A stretch of 64,000 bases of DNA, taken from assembly GCA_030220185.1 (NCBI GenBank), contig JASPKZ010001602.1, positions 177,501-241,500 on the forward strand, read 5' to 3'. Below, one piece after another: positions 1 to 9,439 of this stretch. This stretch comes from Diploptera punctata (lineage: Eukaryota; Arthropoda; Insecta; Blattodea; Blaberidae). The notes under the pieces are model-generated. The model was not told the origin of the DNA and did no database searches. It worked only from the letters and a program-made list of their open reading frames with translations. Position numbers and translations under genes: made by a program. The first letter of the stretch is position 1. Every line of letters starts with the position of its first letter.

Positions 1-1109
1 TGTGGGTTGCAGAGCGGTAAACAGAGTAGGCGTCATTTAAATAAGGAAAATGTTGAATGTAATAGCAATTCAAAGAAGAGAATTCAACTTAGAAACACAT
101 TTTGCTTTCATAGATTTTGAAAAAGCATTCGACACAGTCAAGAGATCAAAACTCTTAAATATATTGAAAGACAGAAATATACCAAATTTACTTCGGCAGA
201 ACATACAAAATATTTACAAAGACAACACCATAAAGATTAAATTAAATAACAGATTTTCTGAAGAAGGAATTATAAATCGTGGTGTGAGACAAGGCTGCCC
301 CCTATCCCCAACACTGTTTGCAATTTATATCAATGAAGTAATATGTTGCTGGAACAAAACATATAAATTTGGAATAAGAATATCAGAAAATAGAAAATTA
401 AACACCCTATTGTTTGCAGATGACCAAATAATAATAGCAAATTCCGAAGATAATCTACAGAAAGGTCTGTATGAACTTAACAAAATTACAGAAGAATATG
501 GATTAAAGATATCTACAGAATAAACAAAAATTATGGCATTTCAAGGTGTAGATCCTGTCAGAAGTAAAATTGTACTGGACAATAAAATTTTGGAGCAGGT
601 GAATAATTTTACATATCTAGGATGCAATATCTCATATGAAGAAGAAAAGGATGTAAATGCAAAAATATCTAAATTTTAAGAATTTTAGGTTAATAAATTC
701 TATCTTCAAGCCACAGTTAGTCCAAAAGCATTCAAGACTGAAAGTGTATAAAACACTGGCTCTTCCAACTCTTTTGTATGGTAGCGAAGTATGGACGTTG
801 AAACAGAAGGATATGCAGAGACTTAGATCTGCTGAAATGAGATATCTTCGGAGGACTGCAGGATACACACTACTAGATCACAAAAAAAATGAAGACATCT
901 TAGAAGAATTACACATGGAATCTTTAGAAAACAAAATTTCTGATTATAAGTCAAGATGGATACAACATGTTCATCGAATGGAAGATCACAGAATACCCAA
1001 ACTAATGTTAAGATATCAACCTGCAGGAAGAAGAAGACCAGGACGTCCACTCAAAAGACTTCTGGATGGTGTTTCTCTTGAGGCCGAAACAGGTCAACAA
1101 ATGGCCTAA
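1..1109 (+). pseudogene. Non-LTR retrotransposon reverse transcriptase, 3' half (family beta), cut by window edge
   Basis: The reading frame at 50-523 has RT palm motifs in order: motif A FIDFEKAFDTV, motif B GVRQGCPLSP and motif C LLFADD with both aspartates. It would copy element RNA at a nicked target. A stop at 521-523 interrupts the frame, but the same frame continues with KIMAFQGVD and YLGCNIS to a second stop at 677-679. A frameshift near 660-700 leads to 657-1109, the typical RT tail (LYGSEVWTL, a W-H-V-R-M motif, then GRRRPGRPLKR). The N-terminal part lies outside the window. I infer an RTE-like or similar endonuclease-type clade; the clade is not proven. It is dead through stops and a frameshift, and the 3' end runs into an ATG-type tail. 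Confidence 0.88.
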
Positions 1110-1123
1110 ATTCGTGAATGTAC

Positions 1124-1139
1124 TATGATGATGATGATA
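1124..1139 (+). repeat. (ATG)n 3' tail of the RT relic
   Basis: About five ATG/GAT units sit immediately after the RT stop. Family beta copies in this window end in comparable GAA, GAT or ATT arrays, so this looks like the native 3' tail of the retrotransposon rather than an unrelated microsatellite. Confidence 0.7.
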
Positions 1140-1735
1140 GCAATTCAAACCCTTGTGTTTGTTTTTTTGTTTACAATCTTTTCAGGATACGTTTTACATC
1201 GTTTTATTTTCTAAAATAATTTGAAAACTAGATCTATGCAAATGGTGAAAAATACATTATTACATTGCAATAAATGTAAAAAAGTACACCATAGACTTAT
1301 CGTGTTTTGAAAAATACTCCATAATGCAAGGCCTGCCCATGAGCGTAGGACGCTCTATATCAATTAATATATTGACAATAAACAGATATTGGTAAAAGTA
1401 AGCTCTCTAAGAAGAAAATGTAAACATCATAAAAAGCACCCCACGCTTTTGACGGTAAAATTATTTTCTTTGTGTTGATAACTCTAGTTTTATTCTATAT
1501 GTGTTGGAGATGATTTTTTTGTTGACCACTTTAATTTTATCCCAAGCGTATTGGAAATTAAAATTATTTTTCATTTTTTAGTTTTCTAATAAAGCATGTT
1601 CTTTTAGGTTTTTAAAACTATTATTTATTTTTTTATTTTTTAGTTTTAATATTTTACAGAATAAGATAAAAATGTAAATATCTTTAAATTCAATACTATT
1701 GTAGCATGAGCTAAAAGTAATACTCATCTATAAAA
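1140..1735. other. AT-rich stretch without recognised feature
   Basis: Low-complexity AT-rich DNA with T-runs. No coding signal, RNA gene or clear repeat boundary is visible to me. Confidence 0.6.
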
Positions 1736-1832
1736 AAACCCTCCCAGCCGGATTTGAACCAGCGACGTATGGATTACTGAAATTATATACCACTAAGAGT
1801 TCACTGCTCAACCAACTGAGTTCTTCCAACGA
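1736..1832 (-). mobile_element. tRNA-like SINE head, diverged
   Basis: On the minus strand an A-box-like CTCAGTTGGTTG lies upstream of a B-box-like GGTTCAAATCC, at the spacing of a polymerase III internal promoter. The fold is too degenerate for a functional tRNA. The 160-bp repeated units follow about 45 bp to its right, so the two may have been part of one composite repeat. Confidence 0.5.
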
Positions 1833-1877
1833 TTGACTAAAAAGTCGACAAGTCCGCAACCTATTATACCAGTTTTC

Positions 1878-2365
1878 ATTTTTTTGATTTTCGGAAGATT
1901 CTGGCCAGGATTTTAGGAACAAAATATGAAATTATTGTATTGTCACAGGTCCTCTACACGTATACAATGTTTCAAGTCGATCCAATGTTTCTAAGTGGGT
2001 GAAAATCGCGTTGAAAGATTCCGTTACATTGATACAAAAACACTTTTTTTTCTGATGATTATGGCCAAGATTTTATAAAATAAATATGAAAGTATTGTAT
2101 TGTCACGGGGCCTCTACAAGCATACAAAATTTCAAGTCGATCCAATGTTTCTAAGTGGGTGAAAATCGCGTTGAAAGATTCCGTTACATTGATACAAAAA
2201 CACTTTTTTTGATTTTCTGATGATTATGGCCATGAGTTTAGAAAATAAATATGAAATTATTATATTGTCACGGGTCCTCTACAAGTATACAAAGTTTCAA
2301 GTCGATCCAATGATTTTAAGTGGGTGAAAATCGCGTTGAAATATTCCGTTACATCGATAGATAGA
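1878..2365. repeat. Three tandem copies of a ~160-bp unit
   Basis: The landmark TGTCAC(A/G)GG(T/G)CCTCTACA recurs at 1941, 2101 and 2266, giving spacings of 160 and 165 bp. Each unit also holds TTTCAAGTCGATCCAATG and GTGGGTGAAAATCGCGTTG. Units 1 and 2 are nearly identical over long stretches; unit 3 is more diverged and ends in a GATA/GACA array. The CGATCCAATG part resembles the widespread arthropod repeat ending in ATCAAAATCGGTTCAGTAG, which also occurs near 16450, so this may be a tandemly expanded 3' end of such a repeat. Confidence 0.85.
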
Positions 2366-2394
2366 TAGACAGACAGATAGATAGATAGATACAG
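2354..2394. repeat. (GATA)n/(GACA)n microsatellite
   Basis: GATA and GACA units form the right edge of the 160-bp tandem array and look like its 3' tail. Confidence 0.85.
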
Positions 2395-2444
2395 GTCAAG
2401 CTAATATAAAGTGTGTAAAAATTGAACCATATCAAGCTTTTATC

Positions 2445-2945
2445 ATTTTTACTAGCCGATTACCTGGCGTTGCCCAGGAATTTATTTATCCCAAAACTAT
2501 TTATCACCAATCAACTTAATAACTCCGAAAATTATTAATTATGTAGACTAATTTTGGTCATTTCTGAATATTTTATTTTCCATCCGTTCTCATCCCCTCA
2601 TACGGATAAGGTCTAAAATTACACGGAACCAGAATAGTCACTGTACATCTCTATGATTCCCTAAACTACGGATTCAACACTAATATAGGCCGTTTTCGAT
2701 TATTTTACTTATCATCCGTTTCGCATTCACTAGGGGTGCTAGGAGTAAAAGAGGTTTTAAATGACATCGGGAATGTCACCAATCATTAGTGCAGTAATGT
2801 AATATGTTGGTTTAAAACTTTTCATTACCGCATCCCTACGAGAGCTGAACGTCGATTTAAACGCCATTAATAGTGTTACTGTACACCTCAGTGATCCCGG
2901 AAACTATGGATTAGATACTAGTATCGATATTTCATTCTACTTTTA
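2445..2945. repeat. Dispersed repeat with CTGGCGTTGCCCAGG motif, left part
   Basis: It begins near TACTAGCCGATTACCTGGCG, a form of the CCGGCGTTGCCCGGG signature found in many arthropod repeats. The blocks CACGGAACCAGAATAG, AAACTATGGATTAGATACTA and ATCATCCGTTTCGCATTC recur in diverged form at 3863-4310. The RT fragment at 2947-3415 and the tRNA-like duplication at 3425-3855 separate the two parts, so they may be one repeat split by insertions. Confidence 0.55.
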
Positions 2946-2946
2946 T

Positions 2947-3415
2947 CATCATCATCATCCGGTATCATGGCAGCTGCCGCCGCCTTCCGGAAACCAAACG
3001 CCATTCCTCTCTATTCATCCATTGATCTTCCTCCATTCCTCTGATATTCATAGCTGCTTGTACCCCTTCTATCCAAGTTTTCTTCGGTCTTGCTCTCTTC
3101 CTCCTTTCCATTGGGGTCCATTCCATAACAATTTTTGGCAATCTTCGCTCTGGCATTCGTTTGACATGACCATACCACTGCAATCTTTTCTTTTCTATGA
3201 TGTCTATGATGTCCGGCTCCTCTTGTACACCCATAATTTCCCTTATTTCTTTATTTCGTATTCTATCCATTCTAGATTTTCCTGTTGATCTTCTTAAAAC
3301 ATCCATTTCTGTACTTAAAATTCTTTTCATTTCCCTGGTAGGAATTTGCCAGACGTCAGCACCATATGTTAAAATGTTCTGAATTATGGTTTGATATATT
3401 TGTAATTTTCTATTT
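2947..3415 (-). pseudogene. RT C-terminal tail, family beta, minus strand
   Basis: The minus strand reads KLQIYQTIIQN, LTYGADVW, then a long open stretch (start-independent from about 3412 to 2965) with LQWYGHVKRMPERRLPK and ARPKKTWIEGVQAAMN. This is the usual C-terminal tail that follows the RT thumb in these elements. The catalytic palm is absent, so this is a 5'-truncated copy. The 3' end is a (GAT)n tail, seen as ATCATCATCATC at 2947-2957. A closely related, more damaged copy lies at 37083-37400. Confidence 0.82.
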
Positions 3416-3424
3416 TTATATTGC

Positions 3425-3535
3425 TATAATATTATAACGATATTGTGAAAAGAAAAATAAATGTCTGAACCAGGAATCGAACCGTGGACCTCTAATTCTC
3501 CAGACTAGTGTGCAGCCCACTACACCATTCTTGAT
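3425..3535 (-). mobile_element. tRNA-like repeat, first copy of a direct duplication
   Basis: It shares ATTATAACGATATTGTGAAA, GGAATCGAACCGTGGACCTC and GACTAGTGTGCAGCCCACTA with 3754-3855 in the same orientation. On the minus strand the segment has a B-box-like GGTTCGATTCC, so it is probably a tRNA-derived SINE head. The copies differ at only a few bases. Confidence 0.7.
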
Positions 3536-3753
3536 CAGGCACAAGCATTAACAATTCTTTCCACATATACAAATCTATAATTCTCGTTTCGTCCGCTGTC
3601 AGGTAGGTGACACTACTATCGCCAACGGCCGGCTTCGTTTAGAAGTAACTATATTTGAGAATTTTACGCCACCACTTTTATAAGCAGTAAACGATGTTAT
3701 TTAACATTTTCCAATACTGTTATTTTAACACAATTCCAATAATGGATCATATA

Positions 3754-3855
3754 ATAATATTATAACGATATTGTGAAAAGAAAAATTAACGACTGAACCA
3801 GGAATCGAACCGTGGACCTCTAGTTCTCCAGACTAGTGTGCAGCCCACTACACTG
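3754..3855 (-). mobile_element. tRNA-like repeat, second copy of the duplication
   Basis: Nearly identical to 3425-3535, including the upstream AT block. About 220 bp of unrelated sequence separates the copies. Either a local duplication or two insertions of one SINE would explain it; the shared upstream flank favours duplication or a longer common element. Confidence 0.7.
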
Positions 3856-3862
3856 CTTTTTA

Positions 3863-4310
3863 CTTTCGCCCTTCAAATTTCAAACGTGAGCCTAATGTCA
3901 CCGGAACCATTTCTATTCAGATTAGATCAGAAAAATATGATTTTGACTCTAATCCCTCTCATTTTGAACAATTTATTTTTCATCCTTTCTCATTAGGTTG
4001 AACTCTATTTGGTTGCTAGAAGGCAGTAATTGGTTTAAATACAATCGGGAGTGCCACCAATCAGCACGGAAACTATGGTTTCGGCGCTAGTATATGTCGT
4101 TTTACATTATATTTATCAATCTCCCTCCATCACCTCCTAGCGGTGCTAGGCATATCATACCACCTCTTCAAAGTTTGACGGCGTTATGCATCAACCGGCT
4201 AAGCGCCACTTTAAAAAATTATATTTTGATGTCATCTGTTGCAGTGGCTCATGAAGACCAATTTTTTAAATATAGCCTTATTATTAAATAAAAATATAAA
4301 CGTCATCAGT
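3863..4310. repeat. Dispersed repeat, right part (matches 2445-2945)
   Basis: Diverged versions of blocks in 2445-2945 occur in the same order: CACCGGAACC, TTTTTCATCC..TCTCAT, ATCGGGAGTGCCACCAATC and GGAAACTATGG..CTAGTATA. It carries no coding frame. Confidence 0.5.
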
Positions 4311-4835
4311 CCTATCAGAGATTCTCTGTTTTGCAACAAACAGTTATGAAACTAGATCTTCATAAATACTAATCTAAATTTCGCATCATACAGCTTACCG
4401 CCAAATGTTCGCACTCATATATTGTTGATGTATAACTGAGTATTGTTGGTTTGGCGCTACAAAAATAAATGGAAAAAACTGTCAAGTCTGTGTGGTGATT
4501 TAATGTTATAATGACATCCAGAGCTCAGAAAATGTTATATATGGTTTATAAGAACTGCTCTGAAAATGGAAAGGCATCTTCTGTCTCACTGCAGGTACGT
4601 AATAGTTTTATTTATTATGTGAATCATATATTTTTCGTACATGAAGTCCTTATACTCCTATTTTATAAAGATAAAGAAAAAACAATTAGACTCTTGTTAA
4701 TGCAGAGGTTATTGTAATAGACTAATAGGCGACGAAGGTAGGAGATTCACTGTTCATCAGTTGGTAAAATTCGTTCAATTTTTTCCTGAAATGAAAAGTA
4801 TATATTTTTCTAAATTTGCTTTATGATAATTTTAA
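4311..4835. other. Unassigned stretch around the possible exon
   Basis: Apart from the possible exon at 4511-4594, I see only AT-rich sequence with no recognised repeat or gene. Confidence 0.5.
4511..4594 (+). CDS. Possible first coding exon (28 codons) ending at a consensus splice donor
   Basis: An ATG at 4511 opens exactly 28 codons (MTSRAQKMLYMVYKNC and onward to SVSLQ). The last codon CAG abuts GTACGTAAT, a strong match to the eukaryotic donor consensus, so the exon would end in phase 0. The sequence loosely resembles the N-termini of helix-turn-helix proteins related to insect transposases, but I cannot identify it. No acceptor or second exon is recognisable nearby, and it may be chance or a transposon-derived exon. 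Confidence 0.25.
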
Positions 4836-4846
4836 TATATATATAG

Positions 4847-4888
<42 letters not shown>
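4836..4888. repeat. (TA)n microsatellite
   Basis: Almost pure TA array ending exactly at an S1 SINE fragment. Confidence 0.95.
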
Positions 4889-4891
<3 letters not shown>

Positions 4892-4993
4892 GAAAGCAAC
4901 GGGAAGCTACCATACCTACAATTCCCTAGAAAACCTGCAAGCATATCATGAAAATGCTATGAATACAGTGAAAGACCTGCCCTCGGGCAGAAT

Positions 4994-4998
<5 letters not shown>
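4889..4998 (+). mobile_element. SINE S1, 3' fragment
   Basis: It matches the last third of the S1 family: GTGGAAAGCAACGGGAAGCT, then TTCCCTAG, ATGAAAATGCTATGA and CCTGCCCTCGGGCAG. The tRNA head is missing and both sides are TA arrays. Confidence 0.85.

Positions 4999-5028
<30 letters not shown>
4998..5028. repeat. (TA)n microsatellite
   Basis: TA array between the S1 fragment and the S5 palindrome. Confidence 0.9.
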
Positions 5029-5034
<6 letters not shown>

Positions 5035-5046
5035 AAAAATGAATGC

Positions 5047-5116
5047 TTGAGTCGGGATTTGAACCCGAGTCTCTAAACTCTGTACGTTTAGCGCTCTAAC
5101 CAATTGAGCTACTCAA
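5047..5116 (-). other. tRNA-like head of left S5 arm
   Basis: The minus strand can form TTGAGT/ACTCAA acceptor pairing, a GCTC/GAGC D stem with an AATTGGTTA loop, a CTAAAC/GTTTAG anticodon stem and a CGGGT..CCCG T arm with TTCAAATC. The 6-bp anticodon stem and family context argue for a SINE promoter rather than a working tRNA gene. Confidence 0.7.
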
Positions 5117-5452
5117 GAATTCCAACACAAACATACATTTTTCTTATATATGTAGTATTCTCAATTCACACAAGAGGTAGTGGGAATTCGTCCCAACACC
5201 ATCTAGTGGCCAACGTAACAGTTAAGCAATTTTTAAAGAGAATATTTACTTTATAGCAGTAACGCTTGCATATTATCTATTTATATATTTAGATAATATA
5301 CAAGCGTTACTGCTATAAAGTAAATATTCTCTTTAAAAATTGCTTAACTGTTATGTTGGCCACTAGATGGTGTTGGAACGAATTCCCACTACCTCTTGTG
5401 TGAATTGAGAATACTACATATATAAGAAAAATGTATGTTTGTGTTGGAATTC

Positions 5453-5522
5453 TTGAGTAGCTCAGTTGGTTAGAGCGCTAAACGTACATAGTTTAGAGAC
5501 TCGGGTTCAAATCCCGACTCAA
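5453..5522 (+). other. tRNA-like head of right S5 arm
   Basis: Mirror of 5047-5116 with one change in the anticodon loop (GTACATA against GTACAGA). A-box-like TAGCTCAGTTGG and B-box GGTTCAAATCC are both intact, so polymerase III initiation is plausible. No CCA or other maturation evidence is expected or seen. Confidence 0.7.
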
Positions 5523-5588
5523 ACATTCATTTTTCTTTTCATATCATATTTGCCTTCATTGCCAAATATCAAAAATATAGTTATAACA

Positions 5589-5589
<1 letters not shown>

Positions 5590-5642
<53 letters not shown>
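5590..5642. repeat. (TA)n microsatellite
   Basis: TA array at the outer end of the S5-associated flank TTGCCAAATATCAAAAATAT, which also occurs beside the S5 copy at 16844. Confidence 0.95.
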
Positions 5643-6160
5643 GCAAATTTCCAATGAGGATAATTCGTATTAAAAGTATGAGAAAAATAATTTGTATTAT
5701 TTTTTGTTGTTCCACTTATTTTAAATATTGTTTTGCTTTTAAATAAGCACGTTATTATGTCATGTACATGCCTTTTAAAAAAACGCATTGCAGTTCAAAA
5801 TAAAAATTTAGTGTGTAAGTTGATGGATGTCTATCGACATTTTTTTACTCTAAGGAATAAAACTATTGAATTAACAAAATTGTAACAGCAGGCCAGCTGC
5901 CGGATGGTAGGCCAAGAACCTTCTAGGCCTATCGCTACGTGGTGGAGTTTTTTCTTTCGACAGACAAGTCGGAAGAACACGTGTGAACTTACTTTGTTAC
6001 TTGACTGCATCGTTTTCGAATGTAATGTAAGGAAGAGGCGTGATTGGTGTAACCAATTATAAAGTATCTAGCCTGAGAACGCAGCTCGTATACTCATATA
6101 GGGATACCATGCATAAGCTCTTGAAAAAGGACTGTACAAACAATTACTCCACATATATCA
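5643..6160. other. No recognised feature
   Basis: A slightly GC-richer block lies around 5885-6110, containing GGCCAGCTGCCGGATGG. I cannot assign it to a gene or repeat. Confidence 0.5.
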
Positions 6161-6162
6161 CA

Positions 6163-7363
6163 ATCAGATTTTTAGTATAAGACAGATTTTAGAAATGAAA
6201 TGGGAATATAATGGTACTGTACGTCAACTATGTATATGTAGACTTCAAAAAAGCATATGATTCAATTAAGAGGGAGAAGTTATATAGTATCCTGCTGGAG
6301 TTCGGAATTCCTAAAAAGTTAGTTAGACTTATACGAATGTGTCTAAATGGCACAATGAGTAGGGTGCCTGTAGGCAAACAGTTTTCGGATACTTTTGAAA
6401 TCCAGAATGGGTTGAAGCAAGGAGATGCATTATCTTCTTTACTAATTAATTTTGTACTAGAGCATGCCATTAAATCTTTAAAGAATGAGGAAGGATTACA
6501 ACTGAATGGTATTAATAAGCTGTTAGTTTATGCTGATGATGTAGTATTGTTTACCGATAGCGAGGAGATACTAAAGGACAATACGCACACACTGTTGAGT
6601 AACACTAAGAAATTAGGACTGGAAGTAAATATCAATAAAACTAAATATATGGTCACACGTAGAAATTCATTATATAATGGAAATGAACAGCTAATGACAA
6701 ATGAGGGATATTTTGAGGAAGTGGCTGAATTCAAATACTAGGAACAATGATCACAAATAGGAATGAGATGCACAAAGAAATTAAACATAGGCTCAATTCT
6801 GGAAATGCGTGCTATTATGCATTGTAGAGACTATTGATGTCCCAACTCCTTTCAAAAAACGTTAAACTGAAAATATATAAGACTATTATTCTACCAGTTA
6901 TATTATATGGATGCGAAACATGGACTCTTACTTTAAGGGAGGAAAGGAGATTACAAGTATTTGAGAATAAAGTACTTAGGAAAATTTTTGGACCAAAGAG
7001 AGATGAAGAGACAGGTGAATGGAGAAGACTACATAACAATGAACTACATGGTCTTTATAGGAAGCCAGATATAATAAGAACAGTTAAGTCTCGTAGAATG
7101 CGATGGGCAGGACATGTTGCACGTATGGGGAATGAAAGACTTGCATTGAAGCTTCTTGTAGGAAAGCCAGAGGGAAAACGCCCAGTTAGTAGACCAAGAA
7201 TGAGGTGGGAGTATAACATTAACTATGATTTGAGGGAAGTAGATTATACAGGGAATGATTGGAAAGCATTATCTCAGGATAGGGATGTATGGAGAGCGTA
7301 TGTCCGCGCGGCCATGAACCTACGGATTCGATAGTGCCAGTGAGTAAGTAAGTAAGTAAATAT
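6163..7363 (+). pseudogene. Non-LTR retrotransposon RT, family alpha copy A, 5'-truncated
   Basis: 6211-6741 encodes the palm: YVDFKKAYDSI (motif A), NGLKQGDALSSLL (motif B), LLVYADDVVLF (motif C) and EVNINKTKYMVTRRN. A frameshift near 6738 separates it from 6834-7334, which gives LYGCETWTLTLREERR, RRMRWAGHVARMG and AAMNLRIR at the end. The homology with copy B (11485-13335) starts at about 6163, so this copy lost the APE endonuclease and N-terminal RT parts. The 3' end GTGCCAGTGAG is followed by (GTAA)n. The catalytic aspartates are kept but the frame is broken. Confidence 0.9.
7343..7361 (+). repeat. (GTAA)n 3' tail of family alpha
   Basis: Four GTAA units directly follow the conserved end GCCAGTGAGTAA. 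The same tail, reverse-complemented, ends the copies at 11485 and 41520, so it is part of the element. Confidence 0.85.
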
Positions 7364-7844
7364 ATCACAAAGTGTATTAGCACGATAAAAAATAACATTA
7401 TAGCTTTATTAATTTGTTTTTAATTATTGCCATCATTGATTACATCGTTTTGTCACATTTCATAATTGATTGCTATTATAATTAATTATACTTATGAACT
7501 ATTAATTTCGGAGAAATATATTGGCAATTAACCCTGTTTAATTGGGTCATTGCTGTAAACTCAGTATTATGTAATTTTATAATGTTGTCGATTCATTTAA
7601 ATAAATATATATGCATATATGTTATCGAGGTAATGTTGTTTATTACTTGATTTACATTTCTACAATGTGTATAATAAATTTATGGAATAGAGATTTTTAG
7701 GGATATTTTCTGATTGTTCTAATATAAAAAATCACGATCTCAGGTGTCTTATTGCAAAGCAGTTTTGTTTTCATGTGCCATACGATGGATGTATAGATAA
7801 ATAATAATGTATAGCGCACAATGTGCAAAGATTAGTTAATCTAT
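7364..7844. other. No recognised feature
   Basis: AT-rich DNA with no coding signal or obvious repeat. Confidence 0.6.
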
Positions 7845-8620
7845 ATTAGTTAATCTGTCCATACAGAATCCGGTCAGAGATTGCCCTCTGTTTTTGCACT
7901 TTAGCACATGGTATATCTCGCATAACATGCCGCATCGCTCGCACACGCATTCTGGTCCCGGGTCATGAAACTATTTCGTTTTGCACAGTCTGTGATGGAA
8001 GCCGTGTACTGCTAGCCGAGTCACTAGGTGTCATAGTTCGTAGTTGGCTTCTTCCAGTCTTCTGAGATCATGGCATCGGTGTTGTAGAAATCGGTCCAAA
8101 TGGATTATTTTTTCAGCTGCAGCTCTCTTAGTACAGTATTATAGTTCGCTGTAGATGGCAGGAATAGTTTCAATCGGAGCTCTTCTATGAGAAATAGCTC
8201 CTTTGTCAGTTCATAGACCGTGCGGGAGGATGCGAACTTTGACAGACCCGCTGCCTTTTTCAAATACATGGATTTCACTTTCTCCAGGAGTCTAAAGCTG
8301 TTGGTGTCCAGATGATCCCATATCAGTTGAAGACCGTATGTAGCTATGGGTACAATCTTGGTGTGGAAGAGTTTTATTGCTACTTCCATGGACATCTTGG
8401 TTATGTCTTTTATTTCGTGCATGGCTTTGATTTCTTGGCTCGTCCTGTCCGATATATGCAGGTTGAAGGGGTTTCCCTTAGGCTGGAGTGTGATACCTAG
8501 GTATTTGAAAATGTTGACTGTGGACAGCGCTCGGGTATTCAGCATAACCTTGTCCTTTCCCGCTAGTCTGCCTCCTCTCCTGAAGGTATGGATGTATAGA
8601 GAAGTGTTACAAAAGAACGT
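7845..8620 (-). pseudogene. Non-LTR RT C-terminal part with zinc-knuckle tail
   Basis: The minus strand reads from about 8590: RRGGRLAGKDKVMLN, FKYLGITLQ, ATYGLQLIWDHL and a helical tail (YELTKELFLIEELRL) to a stop at 8105-8107. A different frame then continues RRLEEANYEL, VTRLAVHGFHHRLC and a C-x2-C-x8-H-x4-C pattern in ECVCERCGMLCEIYHVLKC near 7965-7890. This order (RT connection domain, then zinc knuckle) is typical of R1/I/Jockey-group elements. It is distinct from families alpha and beta. Frameshifts, stops and loss of the palm make it a relic. Confidence 0.75.
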
Positions 8621-8927
8621 TCACAACGTTTGAGGAAAAGGAAGAAAAAAACGAACTACGCTTTTATGCATGAAAATGTAAATAGAGTACATGAAGTGTA
8701 AATAGGTGCAATGGTTAAGATTCTAGGAAATCAGGTTCTTATAAAATTAAGATTTAGATCGAACTACCTTAACGTCATGTCTTGATGATCAATCTGTATC
8801 TGTTTGAAAATTATCGTGAATTGTGTAAGAATGTATTGCTGCAGCTGCGATGGTCATCACGCAATATACGGGAATTTCCGAACAATCAGGTTGGTATGCT
8901 GATACCATTTTATGGTGATAGTGATGA
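8621..8927. other. No recognised feature
   Basis: AT-rich spacer between the RT relic and an S4 SINE. Confidence 0.5.
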
Positions 8928-9170
8928 GTGCCGTAGCCGAGCAGTTTGAGGTATGTTGACTTGATGCAGAGCTACGGTACCTGCTCGGGTTCGAGTTCCG
9001 TGGGAGAATAAATTTTTGAGTAGCTGCATTAAATAACTACTCCAGGTTGAGAAATGTAGTTGTAACGGCTGGGGAAATCAAAATGCTCACCACGTTTCAT
9101 GGTTAACACATGTGGATGTGAGGCCATCAGCCGGCTGGTAGGAAAAGGGCATATCGCGCCATGGAGTATA
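8928..9170 (+). mobile_element. SINE S4, diverged copy
   Basis: The tRNA-like head has GTAGCCGAGCAGTTTGAGG (A box region), GCAGAGCTACGG and GGGTTCGAGTTCC (B box). The body carries CTCCAGGTTGAG, GTAACGGCTGGGG, CACATGTGGATG and CAGCCGGCTGGTA in the same order as 43782-44117. Confidence 0.85.
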
Positions 9171-9210
9171 GAAGTTTTACTAACGTCTTTTAGTGAAACA
9201 TAACAATTTA

Positions 9211-9439
9211 TATTGTTTATTTTTTATTATTTCACTCACCTCATACTTCATAAATCATAGCAGACCCTGGGTTTCTTCACGTAATTTGTGACATTGTCAA
9301 TGCTGCGTCACGTTCACAACTGACGTCCAACGGCCTTCTATCCTGCAGACTGACCTCCGCGCCATCTGGTGGCCGACCGAAGAATTTCCAAATCAGTCCT
9401 CTTTCTTTATAACCGGGTATTTCAAAGTTCATAGTTGTA
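9211..9439. repeat. Left inverted arm of Penelope-like fragment
   Basis: Reverse complement of 9658-9885, with almost no visible differences. It overlaps the coding end of the GIY-YIG frame. Confidence 0.92.

Larger units (their letters stand above)
5032..5541. repeat. 500-bp near-perfect palindrome of two tail-to-tail S5 SINEs
   Basis: The left arm 5032-5279 and right arm 5290-5541 are reverse complements with only a few differences, separated by about 10 bp. Each arm has a tRNA-like head at its outer end, then CACAAACATACATTTTTCTT, GAGGTAGTGGGAATTCG, CACCATCTAGTGGCCA and, at the centre, AGCAGTAACGCTTG. Solitary, more diverged copies at 16844, 17948 and 35183 end at the same central sequence, so the palindrome is two S5 copies joined at their 3' ends. 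TA arrays flank the unit (4998-5028 and 5590-5642). Confidence 0.92.

Noticed and set aside
5453..5522. Functional tRNA gene
   Set aside because: The fold is good, but it is one of several copies fused to a SINE body, has a 6-bp anticodon stem, and is mirrored in the left arm. It is a SINE promoter.
5032..5541. CRISPR array or bacterial attachment site
   Set aside because: The repeats are an inverted SINE pair in eukaryotic DNA; no regularly spaced short repeats occur anywhere in the window.
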